Shown: one piece after another, positions 41,038 through 51,959 of the stretch | Layout: each line of letters starts with the position of its first letter | How positions within the stretch are numbered: the stretch's first letter is position 1 | NCBI GenBank assembly: GCA_032716605.1 | Contig: CM064551.1 | Location: 48,299,427-48,363,426 of the forward strand | Direction: 5' to 3' | Source of the DNA: Paralithodes platypus | Lineage: Eukaryota > Arthropoda > Malacostraca > Decapoda > Lithodidae | Length of the DNA: 64,000 nt | Translations under genes and position numbers: made by a program | Notes under the pieces: generated by a model | Seen by the model: only the letters and a program-made list of their open reading frames with translations | Database searches by the model: none | What the model was told of the DNA's origin: nothing

Positions 41038-41162
41038 GTAAATAATGCCGGTTGTATGATCAATACTCGGGAGATGACGGAGGATGGTGTAGAGAAGAAC
41101 TTTGCCACCAATACACTAGGTACTTACATCCTCACCAACACCCTTCTTCCTGCTCTTAAGAG
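41038..41162 (+). CDS. DHRS12: DHRS12-like SDR, internal exon (Rossmann-fold NNAG motif)
   Basis: 125-bp exon with acceptor ...CTCCTTAG and donor GTAAGA. It encodes VNNAGCMINTREMTEDGVEK and FATNTLGTYILTNTLLPALK. NNAG is the conserved structural motif after beta-4 of short-chain dehydrogenases/reductases, and the following NTLG stretch is the helix alpha-4/beta-5 region. TEDGVEKNFATNTLGTYIL-type sequence is characteristic of the DHRS12 subfamily. The exon ends after two bases of a codon (AG), completed by A of the next exon. Earlier exons (nucleotide-binding TGxxxGIG motif) are not visible in the window, so they lie further left, beyond or between the transposons, or outside. Confidence 0.9.
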
Positions 41163-41383
41163 GTAAGATACATTTTTTACTTTATATACTTTGTTCCCTC
41201 TCCCATCCTATTATCTACTTTGCTCCCAATGCTATCTATTATGTCTACCCTCAAACATCAGAACATTACTACTTCTGTACTTCAGTTGTTTTATCTGATT
41301 TAATTTTAGTCTCATTCTCTCCTGATTTTTATCTCTATTACTGTACAGTACATCTTTACTCTTTGCTATATTCATCTTCAGTT

Positions 41384-41805
41384 GTTGTTGTTGCTGTTCC
41401 CCAGGCTGTCTGGCCGAGCAGCCCCAAGGTCCTGAGCAAGGCCAAGGCCATAACTGAGCGCCCTCACAAAACCCTCCCTGCTTACCACTAATAAAGCCCA
41501 GGTGACCGAAGCCACTCCAAGGCGGGGAGCTGAGGAGGGTGCGTAAACGCCCAGGAAACCAAAGCCCCACCCAAGGCACTGTGCACCTCAGCAATTATGA
41601 AGGGAAAGTTGAGGGGCAAAGGAAAAATGTTACGCTTTGGCTCCCAATCTACCAACCTCTAGGTTGGCAGTAGGGAGGTCAATCCACGGAAGAGACGCCA
41701 TCACTGGAGATTAGAAAATATATAAATAAAAGGAACAGTCAGAGTAAGCCATGGGTATGGCAGAGGTCGCTCAGCTCTCACTCTGATAGACCAGCCCATC
41801 ACCAC
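41384..41805 (-). mobile_element. SINE-like element E, copy 2 (5'-truncated)
   Basis: Flanked by TTCATCTTCAGTT (41371-41383 and 41806-41818). It carries the common 3' end next to (GTTGTT)n on the plus strand and lacks about 95 bp of the 5' head present in the full-length copies. Long duplications and 5' truncation are hallmarks of LINE-driven retrotransposition. Confidence 0.85.
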
Positions 41806-42259
41806 TTCATCTTCAGTTTTCTCGTATTGCATGCCACTCCAAACTCTGACACCAATCTCTGCAGCTTTTATATATAAAAAGAAAAAAGACCAGTAAACAG
41901 ATCATTACCCTTCTGATGTTAATAGTTATTTTATCTATGGCAATACATTATTTTTCAATTGAAATTGAATTGTTCCTTTTCTAGCATTTGTTAATGACAT
42001 AAATATTAAGCCCATGAAACAGATTATCACCCTTCTGATATGCTTTACTTCTTTTCCTCTGTCCTCTTTATAGCAGTAGTTACTACTCGTATTATGAAGT
42101 ACCGTACAGTAATGTGTTTTCGGTAGACTAGATACAGTGAATGAGAACTGGTAGCTATAAATTAGAGCCTAATGATATTCAACTGAAATTATTATATTTT
42201 CCAGTATCTCACAAGCTATTGTCAAAGGCATTCATCCTTGTGGAGTGATTGAAAGAACA

Positions 42260-42425
42260 GTCTAGCTCTAGCTGTCCAGCTAGCTCAGTTCATATCGTCC
42301 CTGCCTGCTATCCCGCAGACTCGGGTTTGATATTCGGTCAGGTTAATTAAATGTTTTTCTGAGATATATCCGGCGGTTACCGTCTCCCCTTGAGCAAGGG
42401 AGGTGGGTAATGGTCTCGGGCATTA
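42260..42425 (+). mobile_element. Degenerate tRNA-derived SINE, family S1
   Basis: CCAGCTAGCTCAGTTCATA (A box-like) and TCGGGTTTGATATTC (B box-like) are followed by GTTACCGTCTCCCCTTGAGC, related to the S1 body at 40550. An A/T-rich tail follows at 42424 onwards. Confidence 0.55.
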
Positions 42426-42499
42426 TATATATATGTTCCTATTGCTATTAAATCTCCTCAAAGTGGGAAAGAAATGGCTCTTAATAAATTACTTGAGAT

Positions 42500-42511
42500 T
42501 GTTATTATTAT

Positions 42512-42542
<31 letters not shown>
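42500..42542 (+). repeat. T-rich simple repeat
   Basis: (ATT)n followed by about 33 T. It could be the tail of a minus-strand retroelement, but no body is recognised. Confidence 0.8.
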
Positions 42543-42831
42543 CACTGAAACTTATATGGTACTGAAGAGTGGTCATTATATAAATAATTCTCATGTACAG
42601 TACCTTCTCATTGCCATTCAGTCATGCACCACATATTTCATATGTTTTGTTGGTTATTGGTACTGGTATTAACTCTCATAATTCTCCTAAGAAGCAGTTT
42701 TTCTGCCTGCCAGTAAATTCCTCTTTGCCTAATACAGTACAGTAATAGCATTACCATCTGTAAAGAAAAGTGCCAGCAATTATCTTTCATAAATATGCAG
42801 TACTGTACTGTATTTCTATTGTTTATTTCAG

Positions 42832-42967
42832 AACAGAAAAGTCCCGTGTGATCATAGTGACCTCAGGAGGGATGTTGGTCCAAAAACTAAATGTAAATGA
42901 TCTACAGTTTGAAAATTTGAAGCCATTTGAAGGAACCATGGCATATGCTCAAAATAAAAGACAGCAG
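42832..42967 (+). CDS. DHRS12: DHRS12-like SDR, catalytic exon (Ser and YxxxK)
   Basis: 136-bp exon with acceptor GTTTATTTCAG and donor GTAGGA. It encodes TEKSRVIIVTSGGMLVQKLN and then an NDLQ stretch leading into FEGTMAYAQNKRQQ. The catalytic serine region (VTSGG) and the SDR active site Tyr-x-x-x-Lys (YAQNK) are intact. It joins the previous exon through a split AG|A codon and ends on a codon boundary. DHRS12 is an orphan SDR; its substrate is not known to me. The intron to the next exon is 14.6 kb and filled with transposons. Confidence 0.92.
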
Positions 42968-43105
42968 GTAGGACGTTTACACAATAAAATATTGGACACT
43001 ATTAAAAGATTACAAGTATACTGAAAGTTAGTAATGTAAGGTACTATTAACCCCTAAAGTATTCTGTTGCACAATTTGATGCAGTGATGATGCCTTTTTT
43101 TTACG

Positions 43106-43290
43106 CCGTGCACTCCCTTGATTGACAGGGCTAGAGCGTGCCCTTGTTACAGGGATATTACTGGACATTTGCCACGAATCGCTAGACCTGAGTGTCTAAA
43201 CTCTTAACATCTACTAATGACACTGGGTGGGATCGAACTGCCGACCCTTCAATCAGAATTCAGACTCGCTACCAACCATGCCACGACCCA
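43106..43290 (-). mobile_element. tRNA-derived SINE, family S2, copy 2
   Basis: On the minus strand: TGGGTCGTGGCATGGTTGGT (A box region) then GGCAGTTCGATCCC (B box), with a body shared with 39779-39960. It is a better-preserved head than copy 1. Lies in the DHRS12 intron, antisense. Confidence 0.72.
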
Positions 43291-43627
43291 TAATTTAGGT
43301 GTAATTATTTATTACTGCAGAAAGGAAAACTTAATTACAGTACTTATTTGCCTCTGGTTACACAATGTGTAAAGTTTCAGGAAAGAGCCAAGTTTAGGAG
43401 CAATCCGATGAATGTTGATTCATGAAAATTAACCCATGATATACTACCATATATTGCACAAACCTGATAAAGCAAGTACAGTATGTGTAACTGGATGTGA
43501 TTTGTCTTGACCAAACTGCCAGAAAGCTTGAGTTTATACAACTTTAAGAAGGGTTTGCTTACTATGTCAGGTGATGTATAAAATGCAATTTCTTGGTGTG
43601 ACCATATTTAGTGAGCTGATCTTCCAT

Positions 43628-44070
43628 TTAACCCGCTGAGCCCCAGCTAGTTATTAATAAATGTACCACCAGGGCCCAGCAGGTTTTGAATTTTTTTTGT
43701 ATTCCAGAAACAATAGCGAATGGGTTAGGAATGAAGGAAAAAATAAATAAATTGGTCATAAAGTGCAAAAAATGGTCCTACAGAGCCCCCGAAAACGGAT
43801 TTTACAAGAGTAAAAAATTGAAGGCAATTTCCCCAAAAAAACATGTTTTTGTGCGCTCACGCGCACGCGGTTGGACTTTGAGAGTTTTCAACCATCGGTA
43901 TGGGTGCGTGGGATACTTACACAGTTCCCATACAAATCTGAGCCCTCGGGGTGCCATAGGACCGGAGTAATTAGGACCGGACCGGCCAGGACGCAAACGT
44001 TGCGTCGCTGGGTTCTGGTGATCGAACATTGCCGACGCAACACGTGCGACGCTGGGTCTCAGCGGGTTAA
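43628..44070 (+). mobile_element. TTAA MITE family 3, copy 2 (443 bp)
   Basis: Terminal inverted repeat TTAACCCGCTGAGCCCCAGC, 20 bp with one mismatch at the right end. The right end carries two GACGCAA.../TGCGTCGCTGGG-type units 44 bp apart. The interior matches 19825-20270. Confidence 0.9.
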
Positions 44071-44384
44071 AGGTCTAAGAAATTAGTCTGCAAAAGACTG
44101 TACAGCCTAGAATGTTGTCAATAGATGACAACAATAACACTAAGCTATACATGTACAGTATAGATGATATGGTAGTCTTTCAACATACAGTAAGATCTCG
44201 AATCCTGTGTGTTTTTGCCCCGTGATTTTCGGTCCCGCGGCACCCCCCAAATATCTACCTACGCATATGTCCCGCGGCCAGATTCACCTATCCCGCGAAT
44301 TTGGATAGATGAAATTTATGTATTTTCTTGGGTGAATTTCGGGCCAGCCCTATGAGAGTTTTGTTTCAAAACTCAGCGGTCTGG

Positions 44385-44872
44385 TTAACCCTCCAGCCCC
44401 GGCTATGTATTATATATATATTCCTCGAAACCCGGGTGTTTTGGCCGAAAAACGTCTAGGCTAGGCTACCGTATATTCGTTAATCAGACTGCTTCCCGCA
44501 TTCCCGCGCATCCCCAAGCGTAGCTGTGTTATTTACCTGTAGAATTGCATTAAGTAGAGCTCTCTAAGTCAACTGGTTGAGCTGTGATGATGATTTCATT
44601 GGAGATAACTTTATGGCCAAAACAGCCACTTTACACCACTTTTCGATACTTAACAACAACATACAGGCACACACGAACAAGCGACGCTCTCCTTCTTGTG
44701 GCCGGAGATGCGGGGCGTCGGTCCAGCCGGCTGTTGTTTACATGCGTCGGACCGACGCCTCGCACACGAAGCTTACAGGCTTTCAACCACTGGGCGTTCA
44801 AGAGGCCTTCCGGGTACCTGTTATATGCTTTTTTATGGGCGTTCAAGAGCCCTTCTGTGGTGAGAGGATTAA
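44385..44872 (+). mobile_element. TTAA MITE family 1, copy 2 (488 bp)
   Basis: TTAACCCTCCAGCCCCGGC at the left, GAGGATTAA at the right. Nearly identical to 56069-56556 and 60514-61001. A short ORF (44577 onwards, beginning MSCDDDFIGDNFMAKTATLH) is present in all three plus-oriented copies because they are recent duplicates. Its protein is not recognised. Confidence 0.9.
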
Positions 44873-45069
44873 ACTAGTTGAAAAAAACAAAAAAATCTTG
44901 GGTGAATACAACTGTATTAAACCGAGTAATTATGACCAAACCAATTTATGAACCTCACATCTATTGTGTTTTGTTTACCAGTATACTAATGTACCGGTAA
45001 TATCGATCGGTTTCAAGTGGGAGCCTAATCCTATGTCATCTCTGCTGCTTTTGTTTACGTAATTAAATA

Positions 45070-47009
45070 CAGTGAACCCTCAAACTACGCTCGAGATGCA
45101 TACTGCGCTGTCGGCGCATATTTTAATTTGCGCGTACATTGAAGTTAAAGATAATTGGGGAAAATAAGGATAGGTTCTGGCGCCGACTGAAACTTGTACT
45201 ATTTCTACTTTTCATCACCTGAAAGCCACAAGAAATCATACATATTACTGTACAAAGATGTTTTTATACCTTAAACTACCACACAAAATACATTAAATGT
45301 ATAAAAATATAACACAAACATAAATTAACTCACATTGGTAGTGATTGAAGCGATGCTGATGTTCTGGGGTGGGTGTCCGAGGCAGCCCCCAAGCCTGCCC
45401 CAAAAGCCTAGGGTAGGAAGCCAGAAAAGTCGCTATCAGCATCACTATCTGACTCCATACCCTCAGGCCAGACAATGCGAGCTTTCTTGAGGCCAGACGG
45501 TCCAGCTCCGGGGTCCACGGTCAACGGCGACGACGTTGAAGGGCCCGGCGTATCCAAGGCACCACCAGACTCAGGCAGCTTTGCAAAATATGAAGTGATG
45601 GTGGCCTGGCGCACGTTCTTTATGTGGTCGCCATAGGCATCACGGTAATCTTGTATGGGTTTACCTATGTCATGTGCGTCCATCGTAGCCAAGGAAATGT
45701 CAGGGTTGACCTCCATTAGAGTGCTTTTGAGGCTTTCTGCCAGCTCTAGGACAAGAGCCACTCCTGTTGCCTTCATTTGCTTCACACCCAAGCTTTCCTC
45801 TTCACTTTCACTTGCCTCTTGTCTGTCCAAGTCATCAATTATATGTCTTCAATGCGCATTTCCCCATCTCCACTCTCCAACACTTCCCTCATCTCGTCTT
45901 CTGTCACGCTGTTAAACACTGCACTACGGACCCTGAGTAACTCGGCTAGTGGCTGGTCATCGTCGCTTTCACTTTCACTTTCACCATTCTACCTGTCCTT
46001 GTCCTTGGCGATGCCCATGATTGGCCTCCATGAGCGAACAACATGGTATTTCATAATCTCCCTCCATGCTGCCATGCAATTATCAATAGCATTCTTGATG
46101 GAGTATGACTTCCACCACTCTGATGCTTTTCTTCTCAACCCCTTCTTCCTCATCAATAAGGTCCTGGTGTTCATCTCCCAGAGCCCGCAGAGCCTGTGCG
46201 AAGGTGATGTCAGTTGCCTCACAAAGTTGTCTGTACGTCCTCGTATAGTATTTGTTTTAAAGAACGCGATGACCTCCTGGTCTAGGGGCTGGATTATGGA
46301 GGTGGTGTTTTTAGGCAGGAACACCACCTGATGTTTGGATGCCTGCCGACCAAAATCTGGGGGTGTCCAGGGGTGTTGCTCATGGTTAGCAAGATTTTGT
46401 GGGCCAGGTTGCGCTTGCAGAACGTTTTGGCTTCTTTTACGACACAATTATCAAACCAATCCAGGGCAACACATCCATCTACCCACGCAGCTTTATTGTG
46501 AGCCCAATGTACTTTGAGTTTGGTCATGTCCGTGTTTCTATAGCACCTGAGTTTTGCTGAGCGATGCACAATCATGAGGGGTAGCTTGTGTGTCCCAGTA
46601 GCATTGGTCATCATCTTGATTGAACCGATCCTTTGCGGCTTTAAATCCAGATGCCAATTTTTTTCTTTCAAAATTAATGTACCACTGGGCATTTTCTTCC
46701 AGATTAGTCCACTTTGATCACAATTAATATATACTGTACCTGGTAGAGCGAATATCCACCGTCTTCGATTATCTTATTAAATTCGGCAGGGTATGCATTT
46801 GCAGTTTCAGAGTCGTCACTAGCACGTTCACCAGTCACTTGCAAGTGATGTAGGTTCTCTTGCTTTTTAAATTGCTGAAACCACCCTTTTGAAGCCGCAA
46901 ATTCCCCCACTCCCTTGTTTTGGTTCAATTTTCCATAGTACACTTGGGGGCAGTTTCACGGATTATTCCAGAATCTATGGGCATTTTCTATTCTGCTTGT
47001 TGGTCTAAG
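45070..47009 (-). pseudogene. Tigger/pogo DNA transposon remnant (DDE transposase)
   Basis: Minus-strand fragments in order: N-terminal helix-turn-helix end FAASKGWFQQFKKQENLHHL (46704-46943); DDE core MTNATGTHKLPLMIVHRSAK and WVDGCVALDWFDN (46294-46692); then VVFLPKNTTSIIQPLDQEVI and KSYSIKNAIDNCMAAWREI (45989-46447); C-terminal acidic tail 45408-45830. These are CENP-B/Tigger-family landmarks. Several stops and frameshifts break the frame. The left end starts CAGTGAACCCTCAAACTACG after a TA; the matching right end is missing, so the N-terminus and right inverted repeat are lost. Confidence 0.85.
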
Positions 47010-47011
47010 TA

Positions 47012-47319
47012 CAGTAAACCCCCGCCCCTTCGGACTCCGCCCTTTCGGAATTCCAAGACTTTCGGACGAGCATTTCAATTCGGACTCATGATTCAGCCTT
47101 TTGGATTTGTCCGATAGGCTGAGGAAAATTAAATCTCATTCGGACCAAAGAGCCGAGTTTCGGACTTGTCTGGTTAGGTGAATGTGTATTCGGACTTATA
47201 AACTTTGGAAATTATTTCAGCCATTCGGACAAGTCCAAATGGCTGAAATGTGAAGTTCGGACTCGGCCCTTTCGGACAGGGGTCTCCCCCGATTAGTCTG
47301 AAAGGGCGGGGGTTTACTG
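47012..47319 (+). mobile_element. pogo-like MITE (308 bp, TA duplication)
   Basis: Inverted termini CAGTAAACCCCCGCCC (left) and its complement (right) are flanked by TA at 47010-47011 and 47320-47321. Ends resemble those of the adjacent Tigger and of the MITE at 51049. It has no ORF. It abuts the truncated 5' side of the Tigger remnant. Confidence 0.88.
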
Positions 47320-47321
47320 TA

Positions 47322-48098
47322 TACAGTACATACACATAATAATAATAATAATAATAATAAGCATGTTACTTATTTCTCATAAGCGCCAATTTTTCCGAAG
47401 AATTCACTAGCGCTCGGAAAGAGAAAGAAAAAAGAACAAAATCAATGCATCAAAAGAAGGCTTATATACAACACACATTTAACAATCACTAGCAGTGGCA
47501 AAATAGCCTAAACTCTATAGCCATCTGTCATGACACCTCTCTCAAGATCATAGCTTCTCTCAAAGAGAAAAGTCTTAAGTTGTTGTTGTTGTTGTTGTTC
47601 CCTAAGCTGCCTGGCCGAACAGCCCCGTGTCCCCCGTGTCTTAAGTTGTCTCTTGAAGCATTCAACAGAACTCAGTTGTCTCATGGACAGCGGCAACCTG
47701 TTATACAACCTCGGAGCCATGTAGGAGAATGACCTCTCAAAGAAAGAAGACTGCTGGAAAGCCCTTGGTTCATCAAGACGAAAAGGGTCATTGTCATGAC
47801 GCACAACTACACCATGGTGTGCCGGTGGGCGCCTGAGCAGCTCCGCAAGGTACCTAGGCTCACCAAATTTGAGAACCTTAAAAGTCACCAAACACAACTT
47901 AAATTCTATTCTTGCTCTTACTGGCAGCCAGTGCAGTTCTATGTGAAGAGATGTAGTAGGAGTTCTAGGTGGAACACCAAAAATTAGTCTTGCGGCCCTG
48001 TTAAGAACAGACTGAACATTCTTTAAAATATAATTTGGAAGACCCACCAACAGGGCATTGCAATAATCAACACGAGAGAAGACCAATGAGTGAACCAA
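47322..48098 (-). pseudogene. L2-like LINE fragment (LINE E)
   Basis: Minus-strand frame with FSRVDYCNALLVGLPNYILK, RAARLIFGVPPR, LHWLPVRARIEFKL and RLYNRLPLSMRQ: the C-terminal RT/thumb region typical of L2-clade LINEs. The 3' end carries an (AAT)n tract at about 47337-47361, a common L2 tail. The final ...VECFKRQLKT is split from FLFERSYDL by a 54-bp LINE C/SINE E tail insertion. Confidence 0.82.
47584..47637 (-). mobile_element. 54-bp tail-only retroinsertion (LINE C/SINE E 3' end)
   Basis: Flanked by GTCTTAAGTTGT at 47572-47583 and 47638-47649. It contains only the AAC-rich tail plus the shared GGGGCTGTTCGGCCAGGCAG end and about 11 extra nt. Removing it with one duplication restores the LINE E reading frame. 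Confidence 0.88.
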
Positions 48099-49656
48099 CA
48101 TACACATACATAACATTTTAAGACTGAGTGTTCCACACATAAGTGTAGTTTCAGTCTCTTGTCCTAATGGCGGCATTCCAGGCAACCCTGTTAAGGGCTG
48201 CTTCACTTGTCAAGTTCTTGGATTTGAGATCGGCGCGTATAGTGCGATCCCAGGTCTTCCTCGGTCCACTCCTTGGTGCAGCTTCCTCCACAATCACAGA
48301 CCTGCATTTTTTCACCCAATTTTGTTCATCCATTCTCTCCACATGTCTATACCATCCCAGTCTACTTGTACGCATCACCTCGCTAATACTCTTTATACCT
48401 AAACGTCTCCTCAGCTCAACATTTGTTATTCTATCCTGTAGCCTGGCCCCACACATCCATCTCATCATTCTCATCTCATTACGCTCCATTCTGTTGACAT
48501 CCTCTACTTTAACGGCCCATGTTTCTGAGGCATACGTCATTGCACTTCTAACACATGAGGCATACACCTTTCCCTTCAGGGGAAGAGGCATTCTTTTCAT
48601 GGTCAGGATTGGCATCAGTTCTCTGAACTTCCCCCAGCCACACCTAATTCTAGCAACAGTGGCAGCCTCGGCCCCACCACCGGCAGAGATGGTATCTCCT
48701 AGGTAACAAAACTTGTTCACCAGCTCCAAAGACTCATTTCCAAAATTCACAGCCTCAGGATCATAACTGAACACAAGCTCGCCTTTGCACACTACGCACT
48801 CAAATTTCTCTATTTCTGACTTATCCTTCGGCAGGGGTCCCTTTATTCTACTACAGCGCTTACTCCCATGGTGTACCCAACATCGACAGATGCTACATTG
48901 AATTGAGTTAATGCCCACTCCCTTTCCACACACTGCACATGGGTATGCACCGCTCTTTTCCACATTGCCTCGTCTCAATCTACAATGCATAACCTTGGTT
49001 TTGTTAATGTTGACTCTTAAACCCTTGCTCGCCATGCCCTCTCTCCACTCTCTGAATTTGGCCTCAGCATCTTGCATACTGTCAGCTATTAGGACTAAAT
49101 CGTCTCCATAAAACAGTTCCAACAGGAGTCCGCCTCTAAAAACTCTAGACAGTGCCTCCAAGACCATAATAAAGAGGAGGGGGCTTAACACTGAACCCTG
49201 ATGGACTCCAACACGGACTGCAAACTCATCACTCAGTACACCCTTCACCCTCACCGCACTTCGCGAATCCTCATACATCTTCATTATCACACACACCAGC
49301 CACTCTTCCACACCAAGTTTCCTCATAGCCCACTGCACAACATCTCTAGGCCTTCTCCAGGTCTACAAACACAAAGTAAAGATCCCTGCCTTTTAGTAAG
49401 TATCTTTCCTGTATCTGCCTGTCTATGAAGATAGCATCGGTTGTACCCCGTCCCGGCATAAAACCAAACTGCATATCATCAATAGAGATGCTTTGCCTGA
49501 TCAATCCCTCAAGGACTCTCTCTCACAGACCTTCATGATTTGGTCAAGCATTTTCAGGCCCCTATAATTTCCTCTATCTAGCGCATCCCCTTTTCCTTTG
49601 TATATCAATTATTTACTATTACACTTTTGAGCCAATCCTCTGGGATTTTCTCATCT
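48099..49656 (-). pseudogene. RTE-B LINE copy 1 (5'-truncated)
   Basis: Frame 48151-49338 (395 codons) gives RVGVHQGSVLSPLLFIMVLE, motif C LELFYGDDLVLIAD (GDD where other copies have ADD), a zinc cluster YPCAVCGKGVGINSIQCSIC then CWVHHGSKRC, and the C-terminal RWMCGARLQDRI region. Upstream frame-shifted RT sequence reaches 49656. The tail is (ATGT)n-like at 48099-48114. The 5' end stops at the TTAA where MITE family 2 begins. Confidence 0.87.
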
Positions 49657-50196
49657 TTAACCCGAAAACGGCGAGGGGGGGGGTATTGAACTAGCTCCCC
49701 ATGGGCGAGCATATTGGCTCCATTCAGGCCTATAATCGTCATTTTACGATAAATATCGTTATTACTTATTCATATGAGCCTATTTTGCCTTCACTATGAA
49801 GATAGTAACCTGTAACAACAATAAAACAAGTGAAAATATAATTTTTCTGGTCAAAATCGCGAATATAGATGGACCAGCCCATTCATGAATTATGGAGAAA
49901 ATTGAGGCAACCCCTCCCTCCACGAGGCCTCAAGCCACACTGAGCCTACTCATACACACACTCGGTCATGTAACGTCATGTAACACACCCGCTAGGCACG
50001 TAAGCACATCCTCCACACAGTTTGCTAATGTTAGCACAAAATATACCAACGAATTAGGGAATAACAGGGAAAATAGGTGATAATTGAAGGGGGAGGGAAA
50101 GGGAGGAAGGAGTGGATGTGGAGGAGTGATATGAGGTATAGGGGAAAAAAAATAAAAATGAAAAAAAAATTGTTTAGTGCTACTGGGACTGTTTAA
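49657..50196 (+). mobile_element. TTAA MITE family 2, copy 2 (540 bp)
   Basis: Begins TTAACCCGAAAACGGCG at the TTAA in RTE-B. It shares with 14053-15121 (inverted) stretches such as CAGGGAAAATAGGTGATAA and GCTAATGTTAGCACAAAATA. It ends at a TTAA (50193-50196) that is also the start of the next element. RTE-B copy 1 does not resume afterwards, so the locus is rearranged. Confidence 0.75.
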
Positions 50197-50422
50197 CCCT
50201 TGCAGCCCGGGTGTCCTATTAAAAGGCAACCGCGGAAGATGGGCAGAAGCCCGGGTGTCCGTTTAATAGGCAGTAAGCTTGAAAGCATATTCAGCTTGGT
50301 CTGAACGCTGTGCGTCCGACGCATGTAAACAAAGCCGATCGTTGCGTCACCGCACCTCCGAAAACAAGAAGGAGACGTCGGATCAATGTTATTGTTGTGA
50401 CGTAAGACGAAATTGTCAACAT
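50193..50422 (+). mobile_element. TTAA MITE family 4 (truncated, family 1-related)
   Basis: Begins TTAACCCTTGCAGCCCGGG. It has two GCCCGGGTGTCC units 44 bp apart and then a block (GTCCGACGCATGTAAACAA, ACAAGAAGGAGA) matching family 1 in inverted orientation. It ends abruptly at an RTE-B segment; the other terminus is missing. Confidence 0.7.
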
Positions 50423-51033
50423 GGAGATACCATCGCTGCCGGTGGTGGGGCCGAGGCTGCCACTGTTGCTAGATTTAGGTGTGGCTGGGGGAAGTTCAGA
50501 GAATTGATGCCAATCCTGACCATGAAAAGAATGCCTCTCCCCCTGAAGGGAAAGGTGTATGCCTCATGTGTTAGAAGTGCAATGACGTATGCCTCAGAAA
50601 CATGGGCCGTTAAAGTAGAGGATGTCAACAGAATGGAGCGTAATGAGATGAGAATGGTGAGATGGATGTGTGGAGCCAGGCTACAGGATAGAATAACAAA
50701 TGTTGAGCTGAGGAGACGTTTAGGTATAAAGAGTATTAGCGAGGTGATGCGTACAAGTAGACTGGGATGGTATGGACATGTGGAGAGAATGGATGAACAA
50801 AATTGGGTGAAAAAATGCAGGTCTGTGATTGTGGAGGGAGCTGCACCAAGGGGTGGACCGAGGAAGACCTGGGATCGGACTATACGCGCCGATCTCAAAT
50901 CCAAGAACTTGACAAGTGAAGCAGCCCTTAACAGGGTTGCCTGGAATGCCGCCATTAGGACAAGAGACTGAAACTGCACTTATGTGTGGAACACTCAGTC
51001 TTAAAATGTTATGTATGTATGTATGTATGTAAA
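50423..51033 (+). pseudogene. RTE-B LINE copy 2, 3' end
   Basis: Open frame to a stop at 50969 encoding GGGAEAATVARFRCGWGKFR, MTYASETWAVKVEDVNR, RWMCGARLQDRI and AALNRVAWNAAIRTRD, then a 3' UTR and an (ATGT)n tail at 51007-51030. About 97% identical by eye to copy 1. Confidence 0.88.
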
Positions 51034-51048
51034 CTCAGTGACTAAGTA

Positions 51049-51512
51049 CAGTAAACCCTCGCTATCTCGGACTAATTGGGGGCGAGACCCAGTCCGAGAT
51101 GTCCGAAGTCCGACTTATGTCCGACTTAAGAGAGGAAAATGTCCGAATTGGAAGAGGGAGTCCGAGCCACCAGAGAAAACGGAGACTTCTCTATCACTAA
51201 CAACTTTGATTCAAGATAAATTACAGTACCTGTACAGTATCCAGCAGACATATATTATAAATATCACTTTCCTTCTCCATTCCATTGTCCTTCTCCACCT
51301 CACTGTAGCCTTAGATCTCGGAATTTGCCCTTAGATCTCGGAATTTTCCGAGATATATGACACCTGTCCGACAGACCATGTGGGCCCTCGGAGTATTCCC
51401 CTTACATCTCGGAATTTTCCGAGATATACGGCGAACTTTCCGAGAGGCCGATGCCAGTCCGAGTAGTCCGGGTTTCCGACTTCTAGAGGTCCGAGATAGC
51501 GAGGGTTTACTG
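51049..51512 (+). mobile_element. pogo-like MITE (464 bp, perfect 24-bp inverted termini)
   Basis: Starts CAGTAAACCCTCGCTATCTC and ends with its exact complement, 24 bp each, between TA duplications at 51047-51048 and 51513-51514. The interior repeats a TCTCGGAATTTTCCGAGA palindrome twice. No coding capacity. Confidence 0.93.
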
Positions 51513-51684
51513 TATGCTCAAATGTTTTTCTGTTTCCCCTCTTTCCAATGTTAAATTTTGCACTTGTTTTAAGGATTTTCTGGCTGACACGTGGGTGACC
51601 GTGAGCTGTCAAGATGACCACAAAACGAGAGAAGGACCACACAAATTGTGGTTTTTGATGAAGGACGACAGAAAATATGTCCCA

Positions 51685-51959
51685 TTAACCTCTTAAGTGT
51701 GCAGGTGGGGTAGTGGCCACCCCTCCCTGTGCGGAGGTATTTAGGCTTTTTTCTTCAGTCAAATCGTCATCGTACCCTAAATATCATTAATACTTATCCA
51801 TATGCGCCTATTTTACATTGATTATGAAGATATTAACCTGTTACAGCATTAAAACAAGTGGAAACAGCGTTTGGCTGGTCAAAATCGGCAACAGAGGCCG
51901 GGAGTTGTAATCATTGAGTGTGAGCCAGCCTCCCGCTCCTCCCCACGTCTGGAGAGAGA

